This document shows, in pieces, positions 19,343 through 30,612 of a stretch of DNA of 64,000 nt. The stretch covers positions 496,001 to 560,000 of the forward strand of contig CAWFLL010000002.1 in NCBI GenBank assembly GCA_963816785.1, in the 5' to 3' direction. Positions within the stretch are counted from its first letter, which is position 1, and each line of letters starts with the position of its first letter. The DNA comes from VRUE01 sp963816785 (lineage in GTDB: Bacteria; Actinomycetota; Thermoleophilia; Solirubrobacterales; 70-9). The position numbers were made by a program, and so were the translations under genes. The notes beneath the pieces were generated by a model. The model was not told the DNA's origin and did not search any database. It worked only from the letters and a program-made list of their open reading frames with translations.

Positions 19343-20776
19343 TCAACGCTCCTTGACGAGGTAGCCCGCGGCGTTCAAGCGGCGGAGAACCTCGCTGCTG
19401 CGTGTGCGCTGCTGCTCGAGATCCTCCTCGAGATGCTCTAGTTCCTCGCCAGCTTCGCGATCGACGCGATGGAGCGCGTAGACCTGCCGGGTGTACGCGT
19501 CGAGGAGTAAGGCATCCCCGGCATCCCCGCCTGCATCGGTCCTGCTCGCCGTGTCTGATGGGAGGCCCACCCCGCGACGCGTCGCGCTCGACAGTGACGG
19601 GAGAGCGAGATGTACCCGGAGCGCCATGCCGTGCGGGTGCGAGAGCAGCAACGGGCGAGCAGACGGGTCGCGGCCGGCAACGTAGTGGGCGAGGCGGCCG
19701 CCCAGGACCTTGCCCGGGGGCCACCATAGGCAGTGGGTCGCCAGATCCAGGCCTCTCGGGAGGCTCATGCTCTCGGCCCACCAACGCTCCGCTGCGCCGG
19801 ACACCAAGACGCCGGTCAAGGTGGGCTCAAATGCTGTCGGGTCGAGCGCAGCTCCCGTGGCCGCAGCAAGGGAATCGGCGGCGGCGTCGCCCTGGGCTAC
19901 GGCGAGAGTGCTGTGCTTGAGCGGCAGGGTCGTGCAATCGCCGCATGCCCAGATTTGCTCGCTCTCGGCAACCCGGCAATGCTCGTCCACGATGATGAAG
20001 CCGCGGCCGTCCACTGCAATCCCGCCGATGTCCGGTCCGATGCTCTTCGGAAGCGAAATGACTCGATCGAAGCTCATTCGCTCGTCGCCGACACGGAGGT
20101 CGATCGGTTCTCCCTGCTCCACCTGGGCCCCGCTGCGAACGACCACGTCGGCGCGACGAAGTTCGGAGCTCACCATGTTCTCAGCAGCAACGCCAAATGG
20201 CTCAAGTGGCCGTTGCTCCTCGGTAATTAGCCATACGTCGGCCTCAGATCCCTCGGCCCGTGCCGCCTGCGCGAGGATCAGGGCGAGCTCGTGTCCGGCC
20301 AATGGCCAGGCGGCATCCGCCGGCACGATCACCGCGATGCGTTCCAGCTGTCCGGCGCGGAGCTCGCTGAGCAGCATTCGCAGCGTGCCAGGGTCCCCTC
20401 CGGCCGGCCAGCGGAGCCATCCGCGGGGCATCCGATGCTCGCGGCTTCCGACCGCCAGGAGCAGGTAGTCGAAGCCGATCAAGTCTCCATCATGGGTGAG
20501 CAGCAGCCGTCGCCCCTCGTCGACGGAGACGATGCGGTCAGGGACAAGCCGGGCGGCAATCGAGCTTGCAAGGTCGCCGAGCGATAGATCGTGTGGCAGA
20601 TGGGTGGCGAACTCAGCAACCGCGGAGAGTGGTCGATAGGTCAGTGAGCTGTTCGGGGCCATCAGGAAAAGCTCCCGCTCGCCAGGAGTGAACCGCTCGG
20701 CCAACGTCAACGCCGCCTCCAATGCTGCCGGGCCACCACCCGCAACGACGATCCTCGGGCGGATAGATCTGGTCAT
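19343..20776 (-). CDS. FAD-dependent pyridine-nucleotide-type oxidoreductase (NDH-2/SQR-like)
   Basis: About 477 residues from the ATG at 20776. The N-terminal Rossmann motif is RIVVAGGGPAALEAAL and the second FAD motif is IWACGDCTTLPLKHST. The layout resembles type II NADH dehydrogenases and sulfide:quinone reductases. The redox cysteine pair expected in SQR is not evident in the middle of the protein, so sulfide oxidation is not supported. The C-terminus is a charged coiled coil of about 45 residues (EELEHLEEDLEQQRTRSSEV). It is upstream of hyhB on the same strand, 138 bases from the 29-codon frame, and may serve as a quinone- or NAD(P)H-linked partner (inference). Upstream in-frame starts exist but lack the fold. 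Confidence 0.75.
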   Translation of the reverse strand: MTRSIRPRIVVAGGGPAALEAALTLAERFTPGERELFLMAPNSSLTYRPLSAVAEFATHLPHDLSLGDLASSIAARLVPDRIVSVDEGRRLLLTHDGDLIGFDYLLLAVGSREHRMPRGWLRWPAGGDPGTLRMLLSELRAGQLERIAVIVPADAAWPLAGHELALILAQAARAEGSEADVWLITEEQRPLEPFGVAAENMVSSELRRADVVVRSGAQVEQGEPIDLRVGDERMSFDRVISLPKSIGPDIGGIAVDGRGFIIVDEHCRVAESEQIWACGDCTTLPLKHSTLAVAQGDAAADSLAAATGAALDPTAFEPTLTGVLVSGAAERWWAESMSLPRGLDLATHCLWWPPGKVLGGRLAHYVAGRDPSARPLLLSHPHGMALRVHLALPSLSSATRRGVGLPSDTASRTDAGGDAGDALLLDAYTRQVYALHRVDREAGEELEHLEEDLEQQRTRSSEVLRRLNAAGYLVKER

Positions 20777-20986
20777 CGGTCCATGATCGGCGAGGAGAAG
20801 CGACAGCGCAAGCATGGGCCGAGGCGCAGCTCGTCGGCTCCCCACACGATCAACGGGGTAGGCCGGCAAGAGCGCCAGTTCACTGATCAGGAGGGCCGCA
20901 GTGTCCAGGAGCGACAGCCTCCGCGAAGAGCGGGAGCGCCGCCTGTGATACTTGCCGGTCCCCATGACTGCACGGATGCGGCAAGG

Positions 20987-22087
20987 ATGAAGGTTGGTCT
21001 CGTCCTCGGTGCGGGCGGGATCCAGGGAGGTGCATGGCTCACCGGCGGATTGGACGCACTCGCCGAGGAGACCTGTTGGGACCCAGCGGAGGCGGATTAT
21101 GTGATCGGAACCTCAGCCGGCTCGATGATTGGCGCGCTTTGCGCCTCCGGCGTCCCGCCCTGGTTCATGGTCGCCCACTCGCGTGGAGAGACTTTCAACG
21201 GCGGGCGCGACGCTCAGGGACGTCCGGCGGCGACGGCTGACCGCGCCGCGGGGGCGCGATTCGAGCTGGAGCGCACCTGGCCGCCGATTGGTCCCGGCTC
21301 CTGGCGGCTCGCGCTTCGCACTCTCGCCAACCCTCGCCGCTACACGCCGGCAACTGTCTTCAGCGGCTGGTTGTGGCGCGGCGTCTTCTCGACCGAGTCG
21401 CTCAAGGAGACGATCCGTCGCGTGGTCCCCACCGGCTGGAGCCCGCACCCAAACCTGTGGATCGTGGCCTGCGACTACGAGACCGGCCGCCGCACCCCCT
21501 TCGGCCGCGCCGACGCTCCGCAGGCCGACCTCGCCGATGCCGTCGCCGCCTCCTGCGCAATCCCCGGCATCTACCACCCGGTGAAGATCGGGGCGCGTCG
21601 CTTCGTCGACGGCGGCATCTATTCGGTCTCAAATCTGGACCTGCTGCGCAACGAGGGCTTGGACCTCGTCATCTGCCTCAACCCGACTTCCACGCTGCAC
21701 CCGATCCGTGCGATCAACCCCCGCGATGCAGTCTCTATCTTTTTCCGTCGCGCGTCCGGTCGCCGCCTGGGCGGCGAGGCGAAGAAGATCCGCACCAACG
21801 GCGCCGAGGTCGTCCTCATTCAGCCCACGGGCGATGACCTCGAGGCGATGGGGCCCAACCTTATGCGGACCTCGAACCGAAATCGCGTCATCGAGGTTGC
21901 ACGACGCACGGTCGCCGAGCAGCTTCGCGAGTCGCGAAACCGCGAGCTGCTCAGCGATCTACCAAAGGGGGATCCGCGGAGGGTCTGTCGCCCCGAGGGC
22001 CCGCCTTCCGAGTGGCCCGACTTGCGCGACATGTTGCGGCGCCCTGCGGTGGGTATGCGGCCTGTCGGGACACCGAATCGGGAGTGA
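20987..22087 (+). CDS. patatin-like phospholipase
   Basis: This 366-residue protein from the ATG at 20987 has the patatin features in order: the oxyanion loop VLGAGGIQGGAW, the nucleophile Ser in GTSAGSMIG, and the catalytic Asp in DGGIYS. Enzymes of this family hydrolyse acyl esters of phospholipids or other lipids with a Ser-Asp dyad. The frame is open further upstream, but the conserved fold begins at MKVGLVLGAGG, which fixes the start; GGCAAGG just upstream is a weak ribosome binding site. It is divergent from the FAD oxidoreductase and ends at a strong bidirectional hairpin. Confidence 0.88.
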   Translation: MKVGLVLGAGGIQGGAWLTGGLDALAEETCWDPAEADYVIGTSAGSMIGALCASGVPPWFMVAHSRGETFNGGRDAQGRPAATADRAAGARFELERTWPPIGPGSWRLALRTLANPRRYTPATVFSGWLWRGVFSTESLKETIRRVVPTGWSPHPNLWIVACDYETGRRTPFGRADAPQADLADAVAASCAIPGIYHPVKIGARRFVDGGIYSVSNLDLLRNEGLDLVICLNPTSTLHPIRAINPRDAVSIFFRRASGRRLGGEAKKIRTNGAEVVLIQPTGDDLEAMGPNLMRTSNRNRVIEVARRTVAEQLRESRNRELLSDLPKGDPRRVCRPEGPPSEWPDLRDMLRRPAVGMRPVGTPNRE

Positions 22088-22123
22088 AGGAGGGTTCGGA
22101 GCCTATCGATGCGCTGGCCAGCC

Positions 22124-22155
22124 CCGGCCGGCGCAGCGTTAGCCGCGCCGGCCGG
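22124..22155. terminator. bidirectional hairpin terminator
   Basis: CCGGCCGGCGC (22124-22134) and GCGCCGGCCGG (22145-22155) are perfect 11-base arms around a 10-base loop. They lie between the convergent patatin and membrane-protein genes, and TCCTTCT follows on the plus strand. Confidence 0.8.
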
Positions 22156-22160
22156 TCCTT

Positions 22161-22778
22161 CTAGGCCGAGCGGCGGTCGCGCACCGCCCCGGTGGCTACC
22201 AGCACCCCGAAGCCGATCCCGGTCAGCAACAGGGCGATGCCGACGACGATCCCGAAGACCGAGAGCCGGTCCGCCATGTAGCTCGTGTTGAGCGCCGTGG
22301 AGAGCGCCGTGGCGGTCACCCAGATATCGCGAGCGCTGTTGTCGGCGGGACGGCCCGATTCCGGGTCGATCACGGCGAGCTCTTCGTTTTCCGTGCCGCC
22401 GCCTTCGGCGAGCTCGGTCTGCGGCGTGTTCGGCTTGGCTTCGAAGCGCCCCATCTGCGCGTAGGTGTAGCCGCCGGTCGCCTCGAGGGCGTGGACGTGC
22501 AGGTATTCGGCGAAGCAGCGGGCCTCGTCGCCGTTGTCGATCAGCTCGCCGGCGACATCGCAGTCGGGTAGCGGGATGTCTTTCTCAGCGAGGCCCGCAT
22601 CTTCGACTTCTGCCGCGATCGCCTCCGGCGTCATGTCGGGCGTGCCGACGATCTGCTCCTGGGAGAGGTTTTCTCCCACCGTGTCGGTGCCGTCGATGCC
22701 CATCAGGATCGCCGCAACTCCGAACACGATCAGGACCACGGCCGCGACGACTCCTCCGATTTCAAGCGCCTTCTTCAT
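22161..22778 (-). CDS. conserved-looking membrane protein of unknown function
   Basis: About 205 residues from the ATG at 22778, with GGAGG 12 bases upstream. The N-terminus is one membrane helix (IGGVVAAVVLIVFGVAAILM). A soluble extracytoplasmic stretch of about 140 residues follows, with two cysteines (PDCDVAG, ARCFAEY). The C-terminus is a second helix (VFGIVVGIALLLTGIGFGVL) with a basic end. The helix-loop-helix layout suggests a large external domain between two anchors. I do not recognise the family. It is convergent with patatin and follows the ppdK operon after a gap of about 250 bases. Confidence 0.7.
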   Translation of the reverse strand: MKKALEIGGVVAAVVLIVFGVAAILMGIDGTDTVGENLSQEQIVGTPDMTPEAIAAEVEDAGLAEKDIPLPDCDVAGELIDNGDEARCFAEYLHVHALEATGGYTYAQMGRFEAKPNTPQTELAEGGGTENEELAVIDPESGRPADNSARDIWVTATALSTALNTSYMADRLSVFGIVVGIALLLTGIGFGVLVATGAVRDRRSA

Positions 22779-23031
22779 CCCCGGGAACCTCCTGGTTGGA
22801 TTCGACTGGTGCATCGCGCAGCCTGGGCGCGACCGGCAAACGCGACGTTTACGACCCGTGCCGTCGCGGCTGCGGCGCACGCTACCTCACCGCCCGGTGG
22901 AAACCAAACGGCGGTTCGGTCGGGGGGCTGGTCGAGCTCCGCTTCGCCTACGGCGTCCTCGGCGGTGGGATTGCCGGCCTCGTCACCGAGGTCGCCGCCG
23001 CGCCGCGGGAGAGACGGCGCGAGCCTGACGC

Positions 23032-25681
<2,650 letters not shown>

Positions 25682-25685
<4 letters not shown>

Positions 25686-27122
25686 TTGGTGAGCAGGCGC
25701 CCGAGCAGGTCCACGTACTGGAGCGTGTGGCGGTTCTCGAGGAAGGACTTGCGCACGCTCTCGTGCGCCGCCTCGCCGATCTGGCGCGCCCGGGCCGGCG
25801 CCTCCAGCAGGCCCAGCGTCGCCGCGCCGAAGGCTTCGAGGTCGAACGGGTCTGGTAGCAGCAGGCCGGTTACCCCGTCGACGATCTGGTCGCGAATGCC
25901 GCCGGTGGCGCTGGCGATCACCGGCCGCGCCTTCCACATCGCCTCGGTCACGGTCAGGCCGAAACCCTCCCTGAGGCTCTTCTGCACGACGACCGTGGCC
26001 TGTCGCTGCAGCGCGTTGACGATTGCCGCGTTCTCATTGAAGTCCTCCATCGGCAGGCAGGCCAGGTGGACCCGGTTGCGGACCTTCGGATCGAGGCCGC
26101 GCCATGCTGCCTCGACCTCCCCCAGGACCGCGACGCCGTCGGGGTCGTCGGCGACCGAGCCGAGGCTGGGGCCGGCGAGGATCAGGTGCGGGGCGGCGTC
26201 GCCCGGGACCGCGGCGGCGAAGCCCCGCATCACGCCGATCGGGTCCTTGAGCCGGTCCCAGCGCGAGACCTGCGCCACCAGGGGCGTCTCGGGGTCGGGC
26301 AGGAAACCGTTGGTCACCACCTCGCAGTGGCGCTCCACCCTGACGATGCCCCCCTCGGGGCGCGTGAAGACCGCCAGGCCGCCGTCGCGGCGGTCCTCGG
26401 CGAGCAGCCCGACATGACGCAAGATCGCCTCCACCTGAGTCTCATCCATCTCCTGGTTCTTCGGCGAGAACGCGTCGATCGAGGGCGGCACGATCGCGGT
26501 CAGCATCCCGCTCTCGCGGCAGAAGTCCGGCACGTAGGCGTCGCGCGAGAAGACGCAGGCGTCGGCCGCCGATCACGTAGGGCGCAAGGAAATCCCAACC
26601 GGCGCGGCTGTACTCGTTCACCTCGTCGGCGCCGATGTGACAGCGCCAGACGACGGTGCGGCCGGTTCCCGCGATGTGGGGGATCAGTCCCGCCGTCTGC
26701 GGGTCGTGGAGGAAGACCACGTCGCGGGGGCCGAGGCTCTCGAGCACCGCCTCCGCGTTGACGCGGCTGACCCGCTCGTAGACCTCGCGCTCGCCGCGCC
26801 CCAGCTCGCCGCCGTCGCCGTCCTCGCCGTGCAGCCTGTTGTGGAGCCGCTTGGTCATCGCGAAGAAATCCGGCGTCCCGGAGATCGTCAGCCAGCGCAT
26901 CGCGATGTCGAGCCCGCGCGCCAGACCGACCCAGGACCAGAGCATCTCGGCGACGCCGCCCCCCGCCGCGGTCGAGTTGAGGTTCCAGAACTCGCGTCCG
27001 GCCAGCAGCGAGCGCCCCAGACCCAATCCGGTTTCGAGCCGTTCCCAGTCCTCGGGGTCGATCAAACCCCGCATCCGCTCGAGCGAGAGCGGCGGAACCT
27101 CCACCTCCCGTGCGGCGACCAT
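25682..27122 (-). CDS. TreT-like trehalose synthase, GT4-family glycosyltransferase (one frameshift)
   Basis: The composite has about 480 residues. The N-terminal half includes FLHDPQTAGLIPHI and VVWRCHIGADEVNEYSRAGW, typical of trehalose glycosyltransferring synthases. The C-terminal GT-B half has VAQVSRWDRLKDPIGVMRGF and QKSLREGFGLTVTEAMWKARPV, the GT4 donor-binding EX7E region. A break near 26570 follows FLAPYVI. TreT makes trehalose from NDP-glucose and glucose, or the reverse. The ATG at 27122 follows a TACCCT box by 9 bases, so a nearly leaderless start is possible, although the hydrolase gene is only 54 bases upstream on the same strand. The substrate assignment is by family resemblance. 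Confidence 0.8.
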
Positions 27123-27176
27123 CTCGATTTCAGGGTACTCCCCGTGTCCCTGCTTGCACAGCCCGATCGCGGGCCG

Positions 27177-28079
27177 CTAGGCGGCCTTGCGGTTCTGGAG
27201 CAGCGCGAACCAACCGTCGCGGTCGAGGCTCGCCGGCTCGGTATCGGCGAGGAACTCTTCGAGCGTGACGACGAAGCGCAACGGCGCCTCGACTTGTGGC
27301 AGGTGGCCGACGTCCTCGAAGACCTCGAGGCGACTGCCGGGGATGTGGCTGTGGGCGTCCTCGCCGTGGTGGGCGGGAATGATCGGGTCGCGGGCGCCCC
27401 AGACGATCAGCGTCGGCACCGCCTCGGCCAGGTAGAGGCGGTCGGTGGCATCGACCCGCTGGCCGCCGGTGCCGATCACCGCCCGCACAGTCGCGAGGAA
27501 GGCGGCGCGTCGGATCGGGTCGGTCAGCGAGCCGTAGCCGCGCAGGACCTCGGCGACATCGGCGTTGGGACGCAGGCCGATCGCCGAGAGGCCCCGCCCG
27601 ACCAGGGGCCCGATCCGCTCGCCGATCGCGGCGGTCGCGGAGATGAAGAGGTCGGCTCCCGGGAGCGCCGCGGCGCGCAGGACCGGGCTCACCTCGGGGC
27701 CAAGGCCGCCGCTGGAGACCAGGATCAGGCGCTCGACCATCTCGGGGAACTGGTAGGAGAACTGCATCGCGATGCCACCCCCGAGCGAGTGGCCGACCAG
27801 GGTCGCCCGCTCGTGGCCGAGCGCGACGAGCAGGTCGCGCAGGCTGGCGGCGAGCGCCCCGACCGAGTAGTCGCCGCCGCCCGGCGCCGAGGCGCCGTGG
27901 CCCGGCAGGTCGGGAGCGATCACCGTGTGCGCGCGCGAAAGCGGCTCGATCACCTCCGCCCAGTTCTCGAAGTTGCCGCCCATGCCGTGGATCAGCAGCA
28001 GCACCGGCCCCTTGCCGGCCTCGGCATAGGTGACGGGGCGGCCGTGGAGCGTCTCGGTCTTTACCTCGAACTTGCTCAC
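27177..28079 (-). CDS. alpha/beta hydrolase, intact paralogue of the gene at 3226
   Basis: The 300 residues have HGMGGNFENW, GHSLGGG, WGARDPIIP and DVGHLPQ, giving a complete Ser-Asp-His triad. It is very similar throughout to the hydrolase at 3226-4132 and shows the undamaged C-terminus (EEFLADTEPASLDRDGW). Where the other copy follows a TetR gene, this one follows a phasin-like gene. An exact AACCATCGGTT operator candidate lies 33 bases before the start, a core also found at the TetR gene near 4.8 kb. It may thus belong to the same regulon. The substrate is unknown. The treT-ppdK pair follows 54 bases downstream. Confidence 0.85.
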   Translation of the reverse strand: MSKFEVKTETLHGRPVTYAEAGKGPVLLLIHGMGGNFENWAEVIEPLSRAHTVIAPDLPGHGASAPGGGDYSVGALAASLRDLLVALGHERATLVGHSLGGGIAMQFSYQFPEMVERLILVSSGGLGPEVSPVLRAAALPGADLFISATAAIGERIGPLVGRGLSAIGLRPNADVAEVLRGYGSLTDPIRRAAFLATVRAVIGTGGQRVDATDRLYLAEAVPTLIVWGARDPIIPAHHGEDAHSHIPGSRLEVFEDVGHLPQVEAPLRFVVTLEEFLADTEPASLDRDGWFALLQNRKAA

Positions 28080-28111
28080 ATCGGCCTCCCGGTTGAATAT
28101 GTGGACGGTCG

Positions 28112-28122
28112 AACCATCGGTT
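28112..28122. promoter_or_regulatory. TetR operator candidate AACCATCGGTT
   Basis: An exact AACC-ATC-GGTT inverted repeat lies between the phasin-like gene and the hydrolase. It matches the half-site pattern in front of the TetR gene at 4830-4865. GGTT at 28091-28094 and AACC at 28112-28115 form a wider second dyad. Confidence 0.45.
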
Positions 28123-28140
28123 GTGCCGGGGCCGCTGGGC

Positions 28141-28461
28141 CTACTCCTTCTTGGCCGATCCCCCCAGCGCCTCGCCGGTGCTGCGGACGACGTTGGTGAG
28201 GAAATCGTATTGCGTCTTGACCAGCTTCTCTGACATCTCGAGGGCCGAGTCGATTACCTCCTGACGCCGCGAGCGGCTCTCGCCCTCGCTGTGTGGGGGC
28301 AGCGCATCGTCAACGGACTCCATGAACTTGCGAACCGCCTCGATCGCGCTTTCCTGGCTCCCCTTGATCTGCTCGAGCACCCGCTCAGACAGCTCGGTGG
28401 TCCTCTCGACCGTGCGGTCGGAACCCGCGGCCTGCTTGGGTTTCTGGGCCTTGGTGGGCAT
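28141..28461 (-). CDS. phasin-like amphipathic helical protein
   Basis: This 106-residue protein is almost entirely helical, with a Lys-rich N-terminus (MPTKAQKPKQAAG) followed by two amphipathic helices (TTELSERVLEQIKGSQESAI and EMSEKLVKTQYDFLTNVV). This is the pattern of phasins, which coat polyester or lipid inclusions. It ends 62 bases before the hydrolase on the same strand. With the WS/DGAT and the paralogous hydrolase under similar operators, a role at storage-lipid bodies is plausible but inferred. A coiled-coil stress protein is the alternative. Confidence 0.55.
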   Translation of the reverse strand: MPTKAQKPKQAAGSDRTVERTTELSERVLEQIKGSQESAIEAVRKFMESVDDALPPHSEGESRSRRQEVIDSALEMSEKLVKTQYDFLTNVVRSTGEALGGSAKKE

Positions 28462-28544
28462 TTCAGCCTCCTCTCGGTTGGCGCTCTGTCACGCCTGTTC
28501 GCCTGACGCGACAGTCCGCTCAGGGCGTTCTTTCTGCCACGAAT

Positions 28545-28709
28545 CTATGTCGCGGTCATCGCGGTGTCATCGGGGAAAACCCGAACACATGTTTGGTGAA
28601 TTGCCGCTGCTTCCGGCTTCAGGCCAGCCCGATCGCCGCGGCCGCGGGCAGTGGCGGTGGCGAGGCCGTTGTGGAAGCGGGCCGATACGCTCAGCGCGTC
28701 GTCGTCCAC
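28545..28709 (-). pseudogene. remnant of a second hypF C-terminus
   Basis: A 54-codon frame contains LSVSARFHNGLATATA. This matches the Kae1-like domain of the intact HypF (GDVSARFHNALAAGTA). The DNA also aligns with the hypF region near 6780, with about 24 identities in 29 bases by eye. Downstream of this stretch the similarity ends. It suggests a decayed second copy of hypF or of a related carbamoyltransferase. The intergenic space 28462-28733 holds nothing else I can identify. Confidence 0.4.
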
Positions 28710-28733
28710 CCCTCGTGTGCATGAGGCGAGCAG

Positions 28734-29624
28734 CTAGAGGAACCTCGCCCGGCATCGTTTCAATTGTGCTTTGAGTTTCTTCGCCGCCCGCTTCTCCAGG
28801 CGCCGTTTCGCGTCGCCCTCGATGAGTTTTTTGGCTTTCCGCAGTGATTTGCGATAGGCACGCCTGGCTTTCTTCGCGCACTTTTGGTAGGCGGCTGGGT
28901 CGGTGGTTGCCGCGATCGGCTGCGCCGTGCGGTCCGCCGAAACGCTGATGTTGTCCAGGCCCCAGCTCTCGTCATTTAGATCTTCGAGGCCATGCCCTGC
29001 GGCGGTGAAGGCCAACGCGTTGCCGCTATGCGGGAATGAGAGGCTGAGCCGGAAGGTCGTATCCTCGTCGTAGCCGAGGCTGTCAAGTGCAGTAGCTCCT
29101 GTTTTCGGCGGGTTCGATGCGCCCGGATAGTCGCCCGGAAAGGCCTGCGGGTGGCGGTTTCCGAATGTCGTTTGCTTCACCAAGATCCCGTCGGCACTGA
29201 ACCCAAACACGTCCGGATGAGCCACGCCGTCCTCTTCCTCGCCCGATTCCGGCCCGGTGTCATTGCCATCCATCGAATCCATGATGTAGATGTCGAACTC
29301 CACCACCAGCCGATCGTGTGCGGGAAGTCCCGGCAAGCTCAAAGTGGCTGAGTCCTCGTTGGCGAGCCGCCCAAGAAAACGCTGCCCACTCGGGCTCGTC
29401 TCTAGGTTCTGGTTCGACCACTCGGGGCCGACCGCCGCTGCGGCGAAGTCGTTGCTGTAGACCGTTTCGGGGGCGGCCTTCGCTTCACCGGAAGCGAGGA
29501 GGACAAAGGCAGCCGCGAGCCCGGCCGTGAGGAGGGCCAACGCGGGCCAAGTCCGAACCTCAGAACGCCCTGAGTGCTGCGCCATGGCCTGTGCAGCATC
29601 GGCTGCGCTTGAGGCTGACCTCAT
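28734..29624 (-). CDS. secreted protein with Lys/Arg-rich C-terminal tail
   Basis: The ATG at 29624 is preceded by a strong AGGAGGG ribosome binding site. A signal peptide with a hydrophobic core (ALLTAGLAAAFVLLASG) and the cleavage-like AKAAPE occupies about residues 30-52. The mature part is a beta-sandwich-like domain (VVEFDIYIMDSMDG, FRLSLSFPHSGNALAFTAAG), similar in style to lectin-like or laminin-G-type domains. The last 50 residues are a highly basic helix (KKARRAYRKSLRKAKKLIEG), common in secreted proteins of this group and perhaps an envelope anchor. The function is unknown. Confidence 0.65.
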   Translation of the reverse strand: MRSASSAADAAQAMAQHSGRSEVRTWPALALLTAGLAAAFVLLASGEAKAAPETVYSNDFAAAAVGPEWSNQNLETSPSGQRFLGRLANEDSATLSLPGLPAHDRLVVEFDIYIMDSMDGNDTGPESGEEEDGVAHPDVFGFSADGILVKQTTFGNRHPQAFPGDYPGASNPPKTGATALDSLGYDEDTTFRLSLSFPHSGNALAFTAAGHGLEDLNDESWGLDNISVSADRTAQPIAATTDPAAYQKCAKKARRAYRKSLRKAKKLIEGDAKRRLEKRAAKKLKAQLKRCRARFL

Positions 29625-29764
29625 GTCGCTCCCTCCTCTGGGGCAGCCCTGAGCGGCCGGAGGTAACCCAAAGCTCCCCTTGGGACGCTGCCCACGCTAC
29701 TCCGTGGGCTCCGGTGGGTCAAGAACCGTGAGTCTGAGCAATCTGTGCTCGAATCGGGTCTGTG

Positions 29765-29811
29765 CATGGAGGGGTGGCATTTCCCTGCCGGTTCGAATCC
29801 GGTCGTCCACC
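29765..29811 (+). tRNA. 3' fragment of a tRNA gene (remnant)
   Basis: GCCGG (29787-29791), the loop TTCGAAT and CCGGT (29799-29803) form a normal T arm with one G-U pair, followed by CGTCCAC as the acceptor 3' strand. I found no matching GTGGACG 5' strand, D arm or anticodon arm within 100 bases upstream, so this is not a complete tRNA. The region 29625-29930 otherwise holds only the promoter of the response regulator. Confidence 0.4.
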
Positions 29812-29886
29812 TTGAGTAGCCCCACTCAGACGGGGCATTCGTCGCAGTTCCTCCGGTCCTGCCCTAATCTCGGATGAGAGGGGGAT

Positions 29887-29904
29887 TTTCATCCTCCTTT
29901 CATC
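29887..29904. promoter_or_regulatory. OmpR-type direct repeats before the response regulator
   Basis: TTTCATC at 29887-29893 and again at 29898-29904, spaced 11 bp start to start, fits a dimeric OmpR-family regulator. The same arrangement is found before the PepSY gene at 32009-32026. Confidence 0.55.
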
Positions 29905-29930
29905 TTGGATCGACAGCTTGTTTCCGACCA

Positions 29931-30612
29931 ATGCGCGTTCTGATCGTCGAGGACGAAGCGAAGATGGCCGGCCTGATCCGGCGCGGGCTCGAGCGCGAGG
30001 GGATGGCGGTCGACGTGGCCGGAGACGGGGAGGAAGCCCTGTGGAGGGCCGAGGCCGTCGACTACGACGCGATCCTGCTCGACCTGATGCTTCCCGGTAT
30101 CGACGGCCTCGAGGTCTGTCAGCGTCTGCGGGAGGCCGGCGTCTGGTCGCCGATCCTGATGCTGACCGCGCGCGACGCGGTGCGCGACCGGGTGGCCGGC
30201 CTCGATCGCGGCGCCGACGACTACCTGACCAAGCCCTTCTCCTACGCGGAGCTGCTCGCCCGCCTGCGGGCGCTCGTACGCCGTGGTCGCCCCGAGCGCC
30301 CGGCTGAGCTTCGAGTCGGCGACCTGCGCCTCGATCCCGCGACGCGGCAGGCGTGGCGCGACGGGCAACGAGGTCAGCCTCTCGGCGAAGGAGTTCGCCG
30401 TGCTCGAGACGTTCATGCGGCGGCCGGGCGAGGTCCTCTCCCGCTTCCAGCTGCTCGAGCACGCCTGGGACTACGAGTACGAGAACCGCTCGAACGTCGT
30501 CGACTCCTACGTTCGGTTCCTGCGCGAGAAGATCGACCGCCCATTCGGGGTCGAGTCGATCGAGACGGTGCGTGGAGCCGGGTACCGGCTGCGGGAGGAC
30601 GGTGGGCAGTGA
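29931..30612 (+). CDS. OmpR/PhoB-family response regulator (one frameshift)
   Basis: The composite has about 227 residues. The receiver domain starts MRVLIVEDEAKMAGL, with the phosphorylated Asp in ILLDLMLPGIDG, Thr in LMLTARDA and Lys in DYLTKPFSYAEL. The winged-helix output domain has SLSAKEFAVLETFMRRPGEV and ETVRGAGYRLRED. A break near 30358 (QAWRDG to NEVSLSAKEF) separates the domains. The stop overlaps the GTG of the histidine kinase (GTGA). TTTCATC repeats in its own promoter suggest autoregulation, and matching repeats before the PepSY gene suggest a target. Confidence 0.88.

Noticed and set aside
19343..20776. Assignment of the FAD oxidoreductase as a true sulfide:quinone reductase
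   Set aside because: The conserved redox cysteines of SQR are not evident; only the general flavoprotein fold is supported.
29713..29812. A complete class II tRNA spanning from GGTGGGT to the T arm
   Set aside because: The putative acceptor strands do not pair properly and no anticodon or D arm folds; only the 3' fragment is convincing.
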